From Notamacropus eugenii (taxonomy: Eukaryota > Chordata > Mammalia > Diprotodontia > Macropodidae), in NCBI RefSeq assembly GCF_028372415.1, contig NC_092877.1, positions 250,991,510-251,055,509 of the forward strand: a stretch of 64,000 bases of DNA, read 5' to 3'. Shown here piece by piece: positions 48,785-58,508 of the stretch; the first letter of the stretch is position 1; each line of letters opens with the position of its first letter. The notes below the pieces were generated by a model. It made no database searches and was not told the DNA's origin. It saw only the letters and a list, made by a program, of their open reading frames with translations. The position numbers were made by a program, and so were the translations under genes.

Positions 48785-49440
48785 TATTTTTATAGATGAA
48801 AAAAGATTAAGATAGTCAAAGTTGAAGGGGATGTGGGAAAAAAAGGTGAATGTATTACACTATTTATGAGGCTGTAAATTTGTTTATCCACCCTGGAAAA
48901 GAATTTGGAAAGCAATGTGAAGACAGTAACAATCTTTGACCCAGAGATTTCATTGCTAGACATAAAACACAAGGAATTAAATATTTAAGAGAGGATCAAG
49001 ATGCAATAAAGCATTGATAATGGTACTTTTTGTAGTAATAATGGCCTGGAAACAAAATTTGGCAGTGGCAAATCATGTTGTGGAATCTGGAAGTGATATA
49101 ATAATGTTTTGCTGTAAGAAATGCTCAATATTTGAATACAGAGAAGCATGAAAACACATACATGAACTAAGGTAAAATGATATAACAAACCAGGAAAACA
49201 ACATATCTGAAGATCATAATGCATTTTAAAAAGACATCAAATGAGCAACTAAGACTGAATGTTCTGAAATGTTAGTGTCTACATTTGGTCCCAAAGAAGT
49301 GATGAATTTTACTCCATTTTTAAGTGATGTGGGACTATGAGTATCAAATATCTCATACAGTGTCTGACTTTTTAAGTGAGTTCCTTAGTCTTGTGTAACT
49401 GATTTTTTTCCCATTTTTTTAAATATAAAAAAAAGATGGC
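48785..49440 (+). mobile_element. old L1 ORF2 C-terminal end and 3'UTR
   Basis: 'aagttgaaggggatgtggga', 'tttgacccagagatttca' and 'ttttgctgtaagaaatg' are the ordered landmarks of the ORF2 C-terminus. They are followed by a 3'UTR-like part with 'aaaaaaaagatggctttct' near 49,424-49,445. Internal deletions and high divergence show age. It abuts the 5' end of the antisense element. Confidence 0.55.
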
Positions 49441-49499
49441 TTTCTAGGGATACAGAGAAGAGCAGTGTTGGTGAAATATAAAGTCAAGGCAATTCAAAA

Positions 49500-49710
49500 T
49501 ATCATACATCAGGTTTTGGGAACAACAAGTGGAATAGTGTGTTATAGAGTGTACGGAAGGGAGTAACATATAAGAAGGGTAGAAAAGTAGGAAAAAACAG
49601 GTTATGAAGAACTTTAAGTGTCAAATAGAGGTCTTTATATTTGATTTTGGTAGTAATAGATAGTTACTATATGGAAAAACTTATGATACAAATTATGACA
49701 AAAACCCTCT
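49500..49710 (+). mobile_element. ancient unclassified mammalian repeat, copy 5
   Basis: 'ggttatgaagaactttaagt' then 'aatagaggtctttatatttg' then 'aatagatagttactatatgg' follow the middle of the family seen at 14.3-14.4 kb. Confidence 0.45.
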
Positions 49711-50155
49711 GCTGTAATATCTATCTAGAAATATGTCTCTATTTCTGTGTATATGTATATGGTTATAGATATAGATATAGAAAGGGTAGTGAATATATTG
49801 TTATGTGAATCTTTGGAAGGAATTATGAAGCAATAAAATCAGTGATACATTGATGAAATCCCTTCATATAATGCTGTGCTATCAAAACTGTGGACACTTC
49901 ATCATCTGTTGCATAATAACAACTCCTCTATCTATTAATAATCCAGTATAATGAGTACTTATTACCAAATAATTCATCACTAATGGCGAAAGGCCTGTTT
50001 ATGAATTTCACAAAACATGACTAGCCTTATGTTCAAATAACAGATACATAATCTTTTATCAGATATGCATTCGAAGCTCTTCTAGTTTCATAACACTCTT
50101 CAGAGGTCATTTACTTCTGTCATAAGCTTTTTGAATGAAAGGGCAATTTAACGCC
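49711..50155. other. unannotated sequence
   Basis: Includes short TATA/GATA-like units near 49,740-49,785. No repeat family or coding support. Confidence 0.35.
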
Positions 50156-50161
50156 AGAATG
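50156..50161 (+). repeat. solo-LTR target duplication, left
   Basis: agaatg, repeated at 50,536-50,541 directly outside the LTR ends. Confidence 0.8.
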
Positions 50162-50535
50162 TGCTGTGGTATCGGCATAGCACACTGAGAGGAGCAAGTC
50201 TTATGCCTGACCACCAGGTTGCTCGTCCTCCTGTGGAGCTCGAGATTAAAAGAATGAGGTGGGAGAGCGGGTCATGAAGCAACTCCGATTTATTCAAGCA
50301 AGCCCTCTGATTATATAGTCTCTGCCAGCCAGCCCAATGAACCATGGTAACACACACAAACAAACCTGAAACTATAGTAATGAACACAAGCTGGAACTAT
50401 AGTAACAAACACAAACCAGGGGTGGGGCCGACCCTTCCAGCACCATCTTGTTTACACTTCCCTGTACCAGACCCAGTTTACCTGATGTCCATCAGTGTGG
50501 TGTCCCAGATGGTGTGACGGTCAGCACCCCTTACA
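50162..50535 (-). mobile_element. solo LTR of an endogenous retrovirus
   Basis: On the minus strand the element starts TGTAAGG and ends CAGCACA, with the TG…CA termini of a retroviral LTR, over 374 bp. A TATA-box (ctatataa at 50,311-50,318) is followed about 20 bp on by a polyadenylation signal (AATAAA at 50,289-50,294), leaving about 125 bp to the 3' end. Upstream, U3 holds three imperfect ~25-bp direct repeats (about 50,341-50,420, each with a CTATAGTAA-like core). No internal retroviral genes are present, so the provirus was lost by LTR-LTR recombination. Its 6-bp target duplication suggests a class II (betaretrovirus-like) integrase. Low visible decay suggests a relatively recent insertion. 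Confidence 0.85.
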
Positions 50536-50541
50536 AGAATG
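50536..50541 (+). repeat. solo-LTR target duplication, right
   Basis: agaatg, identical to 50,156-50,161. Confidence 0.8.
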
Positions 50542-52669
50542 AACAATTAGAGCAGCATTTTAATCGATGAGTAAAGAGATATATGAGGTAATGTTAAAAA
50601 AAAAATTGACATTGTGAAGGAAGAGAACTGATGATCTGGTGATGTCCTTAATCCTCAACTTATAATAGACATATATTTCTTAATAGTCTGGCCTAAAATT
50701 GGCAATATTTCCACAATTTTTAATAATGACAAGGGGAAACATGAGTTAAACAAACAACCTAATTTCTCTAACTGGAGATATGATATTCTAGCTGCTCCTT
50801 ATCTGCACCAAATTTTCATTTAATTTAACATAAATAAAATTCAATTTTATTATACAAAAACTTCTTATAGTATTACACAAATTTCCCAATGTTTTGTTGG
50901 CATTACAGCATTCAAAAACAAATGGAAGCATCTGTAGAAATAATCCAATTGAACTTTCCTTCCAATGAATGAAACTCACTTATTATATCTTTGAGAGATA
51001 GTAGTCTAAGTATAATGTGTTTAGGCATATACTCACCGGTTTACTTGATTATAGAATATAATATATACTCATAATACCTAGAAAGTCTTACATCTTTAAG
51101 GATTTTCCTTGGTGCCTTAATCCCTATTTGGCATTTATGGTTTCTATGATAAACCACGCAGTTTAAAACAGCAAGGAATGGTGCTCACATAATACCTTAG
51201 GGAGAAGAAATGAAAGTAGAGAAGAAATTGAAGGAAAAGGAGTACAAAAAAGAGAAGAGGAGGTAGAAAAAGAAGGACCTGATGAATAGAAATGGTAACA
51301 AATCTTGGATGACTGTGAGATATTATGAGATTTCAAGATCCCCCACATGATGACTTATTTGAATGATCATTAGGTTATCATTTTTGAGTCATTATTAAAG
51401 TATGACATGAAACTAGTTTTGTATTGTCTATTATGTTATCAGCAAAGAATACATGTGCACTATTGAATCAAATTTTAGAGCATGAATTTTTCTGTATGCT
51501 CATTTCCTCCATGTAAAAAGAATGTGTGGTACCATTAACATGTACATATTCAATTCATAAGATAAAAGAGTCATAATTACATGTATCATGATAAAAGAAA
51601 GATGGGGAGAAGAAGGAGGAGGGAGAGAGAAAAAAGAGAGACACCGATGTGTAAAATACCCTCTACAATTTAGGCTTCAAGAGTTTCCTGAGGACAAAGG
51701 AGACAGAATTTTAATACAGCTCTGACTCTAAAGCCAAAACTTTAGACATTATGCCATGCTGCTTCTCTTAGTTTCACAGTGTTTTCATGAAGTAATCGCA
51801 CACCATTTAAATTTGTAGTGGTGAGGTGGGAAATAATTGAACATCTTTGAGATTTATTTATTTTCAGGTAAGAGTACATGGTATATATCTCTGTACAACA
51901 GATGTATGAGCTTATGACATGAGTGAGTACATGTTGCGAGAATCTGCACATGTATTAAATTATAATAATGAAAACATAATATATCATCTATTGTTATATG
52001 TAATATAATTATGTAATATGTCTATTATATATTGTCATCAATATAATTTTGCTAAATAGGCATAATTTAAATGATAATGTTTCTTTTGACCTTGAAGGAT
52101 AGTGTGGAAGGTACAACCTGACTCCAATTTTATCTGTAGTCATAAAGCAGTTTTTATGTTAAAAAATCCAGCAACCCTACCTCTGTCCCTGTGTTCCCAG
52201 GAACAAGTGTTAGTGTATCAATAGCTTTATAAGTAGGAAAGAAAGCACACAGAGATAACTGTCAGGAATCATAAACAACACCAATAACTCTGACTGACCT
52301 TTTCTTTTTCTTGCTGCTGAGCTATTAAGAGGTGAAATGATAGAAAGTGTGAAGTATAATTTTGCACAATTCAGCATGACTCTTCAGAACTCTCAGAGAA
52401 GATCTCTTGATAGCTATTTCAGTGAAACATATAAAGCTCAGCTGTGTAGTAACAGTCATTTCTCCATACTTGAAGGAAAAGTAATGCATTCTGTCCAACT
52501 TCACATCATGTTGCCTTCATTCCAATTATCATATTAATTCCATTTCCACCAGAACCTTAGACTCTACCACTGGGACAAGGGCTCCCTTTCTTTGAAGATT
52601 TCCAGATCATCTCCACAATTCTTCCTCCCTTTTATATGTTACCTTCCACAATTTGAATGTAATTATAAA

Positions 52670-52674
<5 letters not shown>
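50542..52674. other. mostly unannotated AT-rich sequence
   Basis: A reversed MIR-like scrap is possible at about 51,660-51,775 ('actttagacattatgccatg'). A purine-rich patch lies at 51,600-51,640 and a TA-rich patch at 51,960-52,030. No supported gene. Confidence 0.35.

Positions 52675-52749
<75 letters not shown>
52675..52749 (+). repeat. pure (TC)n microsatellite
   Basis: About 37 uninterrupted TC units (75 bp), the purest repeat in the window. The leucine/serine alternating frame is an artefact. Confidence 0.95.
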
Positions 52750-52754
<5 letters not shown>

Positions 52755-52755
<1 letters not shown>

Positions 52756-53165
52756 TAGTATTCCTCTCTCTAATTACAATTATTATTCTTCTTAAGGAGT
52801 TTTAAAATTTGTTCCTTAAAATATTTAAATCTCATAAAGCAATTCAGTTTTTCAATGATTTGTCTGTATAATCTTTATTTGTAATGGAATTTACATAAAC
52901 TATAATTATTTTCCATACAGTCATTTTTACTTGCTTACATAATTAGGATTTCATATTATATTATGCCTATGGATCTCTGAATAGAATGAAACACACACAA
53001 ATATACATATGAATTATGGATTTAGCCATATTAACATATTGTTGTAACATGGGCAACACTAAGGTAGGGACTGTAGCTATGAATTAATTGGCATAGGAAA
53101 TTCCTGATTAAAGAAATTCACTAGACTTTTGCAAATTGATGCCTTCTCTATTGTCTTAAAGGGTT
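52755..53165. other. unannotated AT-rich sequence
   Basis: Nothing recognised. Confidence 0.35.
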
Positions 53166-53290
53166 GACTCTGACATGGAAAGGATAATTTGGTTATGGCC
53201 ATACAGCAAGTATTTGTCAGAATATGGATTTTATCCTTCCTGTCTCAGAGATCAGAACTCAATGCCATGCTGTCTCTTAGATTAATCTCA
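53166..53290 (-). mobile_element. MIR-type SINE (reverse, degraded)
   Basis: 'tatggccatacagcaagtat', 'tttgtcagaatatggatttt' and 'tcaatgccatgctgtctct' parallel reversed MIR ('aaggtcacacagctagtaag'). Confidence 0.5.
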
Positions 53291-54059
53291 TGTTATAATG
53301 GAATTATTTTTTATGGGTGAGGTATAGACTATAATAAAATATTGTTATAATTTAAAAAAATATTTTGGTTAATTTCACCCAATGAAATGCATATTTCTGC
53401 TTTTGCTTTCTTTTTTTTGTGGGGGGGATGTCTCTTCACAGAGCATGTTTAAAACATTTATATAGGAATTTGCAATTGCTTTATTCCTATCTCTATGAAA
53501 TAAGCAGTTGTATTGATAATGCATTTTTTGTTTTAGTATAATCAAGTGCCTCTGTTTGAATAATGTGATTAAAAAAGATCTTCCCCACCAATTAATGGGC
53601 CTATGAAGAATTCTTGGAAGGCTCACAACTTTTCTTAATGAGGTACTTGTTCTCGAGGGCTGTGATGCCCTCTTTCTCTAAAAAATGTATAAATATTCTG
53701 AGGTGAGGTTTTTCTTTGGGGCTTACTGACTGGAAGTGTTTGTTTGTTCAGATGATCCTCTAGGAAGCTGCTAAGGAGTCCCCTATCTTTGAAAACCCAG
53801 ATGTTGGTGCTTCCCTCTCTGCTAACTCTGATCAGACAGTTGGATCTGTCTGACCATCTATGATGTATGTATTGCTTACGTCAGACATTTGGAAACATGT
53901 CTGTTGATTTTGATTTCTCTGTATTTTCTCTGAAGTTTAGAGTGCTGATCTTTTGCACTGAACTAAGTGAATGATGCATGGACTTGATTAAAGTGATTGT
54001 AGACCCCTCAAATTTTATCTTTCCTTGTATAAAAGCAGAAATAAGAACCTATGATAATA
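53291..54059. other. unannotated sequence
   Basis: Includes a T8/G7 junction near 53,411-53,427. No repeat family or gene recognised. Confidence 0.35.
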
Positions 54060-54215
54060 GGGCCCCCTGTGTATTCAGGGTGCTTTCTGGTTCAGTAGTG
54101 CAGTATTATTCCTATTTCACAGATAAGCAAGTCATGCTTGGAAAAGATAAGTGAATCCTCTAAAATCACCAACTAATGAATGGCTAAGGCAAAACATGTA
54201 CCCAGACCTTCTGAT
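54060..54215 (-). mobile_element. MIR-type SINE (reverse, degraded)
   Basis: 'ttattcctatttcacagata', 'aaaatcaccaactaatgaat' and 'acccagaccttctgatgtct' follow reversed MIR from core to head. Confidence 0.5.
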
Positions 54216-54579
54216 GTCTTTTATTGAGTTTTATTTTTGTTTTTTCTTTTTCTTTTTTTTCTTTTCAGTGTCCTATAGTTATTTTTGTTTTACAATTCCT
54301 AAGCATAATATTTATCTCAGTAATCATCTAGTAGTATTTATGGTGGTATTGAAGAACATATACTTACAGGATATGATTAATTTATTACTAGAACACTTTA
54401 CATGGTAAGGCTGAAAGTTATTAGATAATCAACTTAACATATAAAGAAATGGTCACATCAAGAAAAATTCATCCTTATCTATTCCAAGCACTTTGGAAAT
54501 TTTCTAGATAAAACTCCACTATTTCTGGAAATGTTCACAGTATTTTAATTACTGTGATTCAAATCCTACAGAAATGAAA

Positions 54580-54840
54580 TTAGGCAAGTAGGTAACACAC
54601 TAGATAAAGTTCCAGGAATGCCCTCGGGAAGACACAACTTTCTGAGTACAAATCTGGCTTCAAACTTTTACTACCTGAGTGAGCCTGAGGAGGTCACTTA
54701 ACCTTGTTTGCCTTAGTTTCCCTATCTATAAAGTCAGCTGCAGAAGTAAATGCCAAACAGTTTCAGTATTTTTGCTAAGAAAATCCTAAATAAGTTCACA
54801 AAGAGTCAGATATGACTAAAACACAACTGAATAATAACAA
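54580..54840 (+). mobile_element. tRNA-derived marsupial SINE (WSINE-like)
   Basis: A tRNA-like head (54,590-54,660, with 'gagtacaaatctggcttcaa' as the B-box region), then 'gaggtcacttaaccttgttt' and 'gttttc'-type core. The tail 'aagagtcagatatgactaaa' and 'acaactgaataataac' is diagnostic for this marsupial SINE. Sense copy of the type at 18.7-18.9 kb. Confidence 0.8.
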
Positions 54841-55855
54841 AAAAAATTGGTCTTCATTTAGGTTTTGTCCTTAGTTACTTCTCTATATTTTCTGAACCTT
54901 GATTTGACACTTTGAGTTGACATCATCACTTGTGGCTAATGCTGCCAGGCCCCAAGTAAGTTTTGTTGATTGTGCTAGTAGCAGAACTTTTACAAAACCC
55001 CAGGTACTGTCCTTCTGATTTCTCCTGATGTAGTTCAGGTGTAAACTGCCCAGCTAGTGGCATGATTATTTTAGGTGGTGGGTTGGGGGGCAGGAGAATT
55101 ATGGAGAGGTATGCCTGAGCACTGAGAACCCTGAGTGTTCATCTGGCCCTGTCTCCTGTACTTATGGCAAAGGTGCCTGACCCCTACACTGAGCACTCTC
55201 CTGTTTCTAACTCATATTCTTAATTCTTTGCCTTTCACCTACATTGATTTGTCTTCTCTCATGACTAGAGAATTCTAGCTGTTTTGATTTTTTTATTGTG
55301 AAGAGGATATTGAGTCCTATGCTGTAGGGAGTAGAACTTTAAAATATTTCTATTTGATCTTCTGCATCATCACTTTCTCTGCTTCATTTAAAAAAAATTA
55401 TTGGGCTGTTTGTGGAATGTGGGCTCTTCTAGATTCTAACAAAATCACAAGGCTAGAAGAAAAATAGAGCTTTAGTCAGAGCAGTCAAAGGCACACTATT
55501 TTGAGTGGAAATAGCATAGAAACAGGGAATTCTCAAACTAGATACACATTTTCTTCATGCCTTTAAGGTTATATTTCAGATATTACCATCTTCCAAGAAA
55601 ATATATCTTTGCTAACTATTTAAATTCCAGTCATGAGAAAGACAACACTATTAGGTCTCCTTCTTCTCTAATCCATACTTGAGAATGTTTCCTAACATGC
55701 AGTCCAAAAAGAGAAACAGACGGGAATTCAGCTAATATTTCAACTTTAAGCTTTCCTCTTCTAAATTCATGAGAGAAATGTGACCTAATAGATGGAGAGC
55801 TGGACTCACTATGTGAATATATGCAAGTCATCTAACTTCCAAATACCCCTGGCAG
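54841..55855. other. unannotated sequence
   Basis: A slightly less AT-rich patch (54,930-55,200) has no recognised repeat or coding motif. A SINE-like scrap may lie at 55,790-55,850. Confidence 0.35.
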
Positions 55856-56050
55856 CTCTCTAAGTCATCAGTCTCAATCTCTTCCTCAGTCATCAAAGTT
55901 CAGTCGCAAGATAAAAGTCATGATGACTGATGATGCCAAGGATGCCTTTCTAAATTAGTTCTTTCCCAAGACTCACTGTGTCTGAGGCAACACCCATTCA
56001 GTGACTAAGATCTAGGTAAGAACCGACACAGAAGAAAGTCCAATTTACCA
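55856..56050 (+). mobile_element. marsupial SINE (TTGTTCATCCTTC-head family), head missing
   Basis: 'tcaaagttcagtcgcaagat', 'aaaagtcatgatgactgatg', 'ggcaacacccattcagtgac' and 'taagatctaggtaagaa' match the middle and tail of the 32.4-kb copy. Confidence 0.7.
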
Positions 56051-56344
56051 TCACAAAACTATTAATTTGGGAGGGGAAGAGCTTTGAAGTTTTTTGTCAA
56101 AACAGAAAACAATTGTTTGTTATTAGATTCATTCCAAGCCATCAAAATTTAAAGAATGGGTCAGAGAGGTTTCGGGTAGGTACTATTAGTGATCATTGAA
56201 ATGTGAGCAAGGGTGATTTGGCTTTAAAGGTGAAGTCAAGTAATGCCATTATTTAAACCTGTTTTTTCAGTTATATTTTAAGAAATCATACATGAACATT
56301 GTGCAAAACAAAAAATAAATTACTCGTTATTTTTTAATAAAAGA

Positions 56345-57405
56345 AAACAGGGAGCAGAACCAATATGATGCAGTAGAAGGACTCATTTCTAGAACCTCTC
56401 CTCCCATAGCCCATAAAATACTTGTAAAAAATTACTCTAAACAAATTCTAGAGCAGCAGAAGCCACAAAATTACAGAGTGAAAGAGATTTCCAGCACAAG
56501 GAAGCCTGGAAGGATGACAGTAAAGATCTATTGCACCAGAACAGAGTGAAGCACAGCACAGTGTGGGCTACAGTGGGATAAGGACAGTACTGGAGTGGAT
56601 TTCAAAGCACCACAGGCAGCTGCAGGTCATAGATTCCTCAAACCACAAATGCCAAAGACAACTTCAAAGGTCAGTGAGAAAGTTCTTTCTCTTGCATGAG
56701 AATGGAATGCAGTGGTATAGCCCCACACCTAGGCAGCAACAGTTTTCATTGTTGGGGCCCTGACTAAAGCCCCTGGGGAAGTTGAACAACTGATCTGAAT
56801 CTCAGTCCTTAGTGGCAGCCCTGGGGCAAGGAAGTGCACTGGCTGACTTGGTAGAGCCAGTGAAGGCTCTGGAAACGGAGGCCTGCTCACAGACCAGAGT
56901 GCAGGCTAGGAGAGGAATAAATTTCTTGCTCTTGATTGTGCCACCATGGAGGAACTGAGAACTCACAAATACACAGAGTATACCCTTCCCCTGACAAAGA
57001 ACTCAAAAGTGGAGTGACTGGCTGGAAAAATGACCAAAAAAAGGAAAAAGAGTAAAAGAATAGAAGGCTACTTTCTTGGTGAGCAGGTATTTTCTGCTAT
57101 CCTTTCAAATGAGGAGGAAAAATGCATACCTTCAGAGGAAGACCTAAAAGTCTTCAACCAAAGCCTCCAAAATAAATATGCAATGCTGTCAGGCCATGGA
57201 AGAGCTCAAAAGGGATTTTGAAAACCAGATAAGATAGGTGAAGGAAAATTGGGAAGAGAAATGAGAGTGATGCAGGAAAATCATGAAAAGTAAGTCAACA
57301 TCTAGCTAAAGGAGACCCAAAAAAGTCGAGAAAATCAACACCTTTAAAAATAGACTAACTCACATGGCAAAAGAGACCCAAAAAGCCAATGAGAAGAATG
57401 ATTTA
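56345..57405 (+). mobile_element. half-L1 (ORF1-only), 5'UTR and ORF1 N-terminal half
   Basis: The start at about 56,350 ('gagcagaaccaatatgatgc') matches the family start 'gagccaagatggtggagtag'. The 5'UTR runs to about 57,025. ORF1 starts at 57,030 (MTKKRKKSKRIEGYFLGEQ…) and soon shifts frame. The coiled-coil coding is interrupted at 57,405 by an antisense L1 fragment and resumes at 58,509. The GYFLGEQ motif is shared with the younger copy at 57,406-57,827. Confidence 0.75.
57395..57405 (+). repeat. target duplication, left, of the nested L1 fragment
   Basis: agaatgattta, identical to 58,498-58,508. It bounds the antisense fragment exactly, and removing the insert restores the coiled-coil coding of the older element. 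Confidence 0.85.
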
Positions 57406-57827
57406 GTGAGCTTTTGAACCTCCTTTTCCATTTGGCTAATTCTGCTTTTGAAAGCATTCTTCTCCTCATTGGCTTTTTGAACCTCTTTTGCCAATTGAGT
57501 TAGCCTATTTTTCAAGGTATTATTTTCTTCAGCATTTTTTTGGGTCTCCTTTAGCAGGGTGCTAACCTGCTGTTCATGCTTTGACTGCATGTCTCTCATT
57601 TCTCTTCCCAGCTTTTCCTCCACCACTCTAACTTGATTTTCAAAATCCTTTTTGAGCTCTCCCATGGCCTGAGCCCATTGAGTGGGCTGGGATACAGAAG
57701 CCTTGACTTCTGTGTCTTTCCCTGATGGTAGGCATTGTTCTTCCTCATCAGAAAGGAAGGGAGGAAATGCCTGTTCACCAAGAAAGTAACCTTGTATAGT
57801 CTTATTTCTTTCCCCTTTTCTAGGCAT
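57406..57827 (-). pseudogene. L1 ORF1 N-terminal fragment
   Basis: Open from ATG at 57,827 (MPRKGERNKTIQGYFLGEQ…) for about 141 codons, with a basic N-terminus, an acidic linker (DEEEQCLP) and then a heptad-rich coiled coil (Q/E/K-rich, about residues 55-140). The frame runs on for ~14 codons into antisense sequence of the older element before a stop at 57,360, so the 155-residue frame is chimeric. Full ORF1 proteins of this kind would also have RNA-binding and C-terminal domains, absent here. Confidence 0.8.
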
Positions 57828-58497
57828 TTTCCCAGCCAGTGACTTGACTTTTGAATATTCTCTTCACACCCACTTTGCCTCCAGATCCTCCCAGCCAGCA
57901 CTTGGGGTCTGAGATTCAAATGCTGCTTCCCAGCCTTAGGGATCTGGGTGGGGGTGGGGCTGCTATTCAGTGTCAGATCAAGTTCAGATGCTCAGGTGGG
58001 GGCAGGGCCGCCTCTCAGGCTCAGTTCCCTCAGGGGGTTTATGCAGAGACCTTCAAGAATGGATCCAGGCTCCTGCCTGCTTAGGGAGCCCTGCTCTGCT
58101 CCCGCCTCTGCTGTTGCCTCCCGAGGGGGCCTGAGTTATGGGGGCACCCCACACCCCTCTCAACCTGCCAAAGAGACCCTCTCACTGACCCTTGTCACCT
58201 GTGGGTGGAGGGACCTGTGCGGCTGCTGGAGATTCTGTCCCTGAAGCCTGCTCGGATCTGCTCCTCTCAGTACTGTGGCCAACGCAGATGCTGGGCTCGG
58301 CTCCACATCCGCAGCATGATGGACCTTTTGCGAGAGGTTTCCAGGGCTCTCTGGAACAGAAATCTCCTACGCTCCACCATTCTCTGGCCTCTGTTGCTCC
58401 AGAATTCGCCGGGAGTTCTTTTTTACAGATGTTCTATGAGCTGTGGGTTCGGAGCTATGTGTATGTGCGTCTTTCTACTCTGCCATCTTGACAGAGT
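57406..58497 (-). mobile_element. antisense, 3'-truncated L1 5' fragment (5'UTR and ORF1 N-terminus)
   Basis: In sense it starts at 58,497 ('ctctgtcaagatggcagagt'), has a GC-rich, CpG-containing 5'UTR of about 670 bp, and ORF1 from 57,827. It ends abruptly inside the coiled-coil coding ('ggaggttcaaaagctcac') at 57,406, with no poly-A. It is flanked by an 11-bp perfect duplication. The open ORF1 and retained CpGs suggest it is the youngest L1 piece in the window. Confidence 0.85.
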
Positions 58498-58508
58498 AGA
58501 ATGATTTA
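58498..58508 (+). repeat. target duplication, right, of the nested L1 fragment
   Basis: agaatgattta, identical to 57,395-57,405. Confidence 0.85.

Noticed and set aside
57948..58504. Three ~99-codon plus-strand frames near 58.0-58.5 kb
   Set aside because: They are antisense to the young L1 5'UTR. Low stop density comes from GC content, and no known domain is visible.
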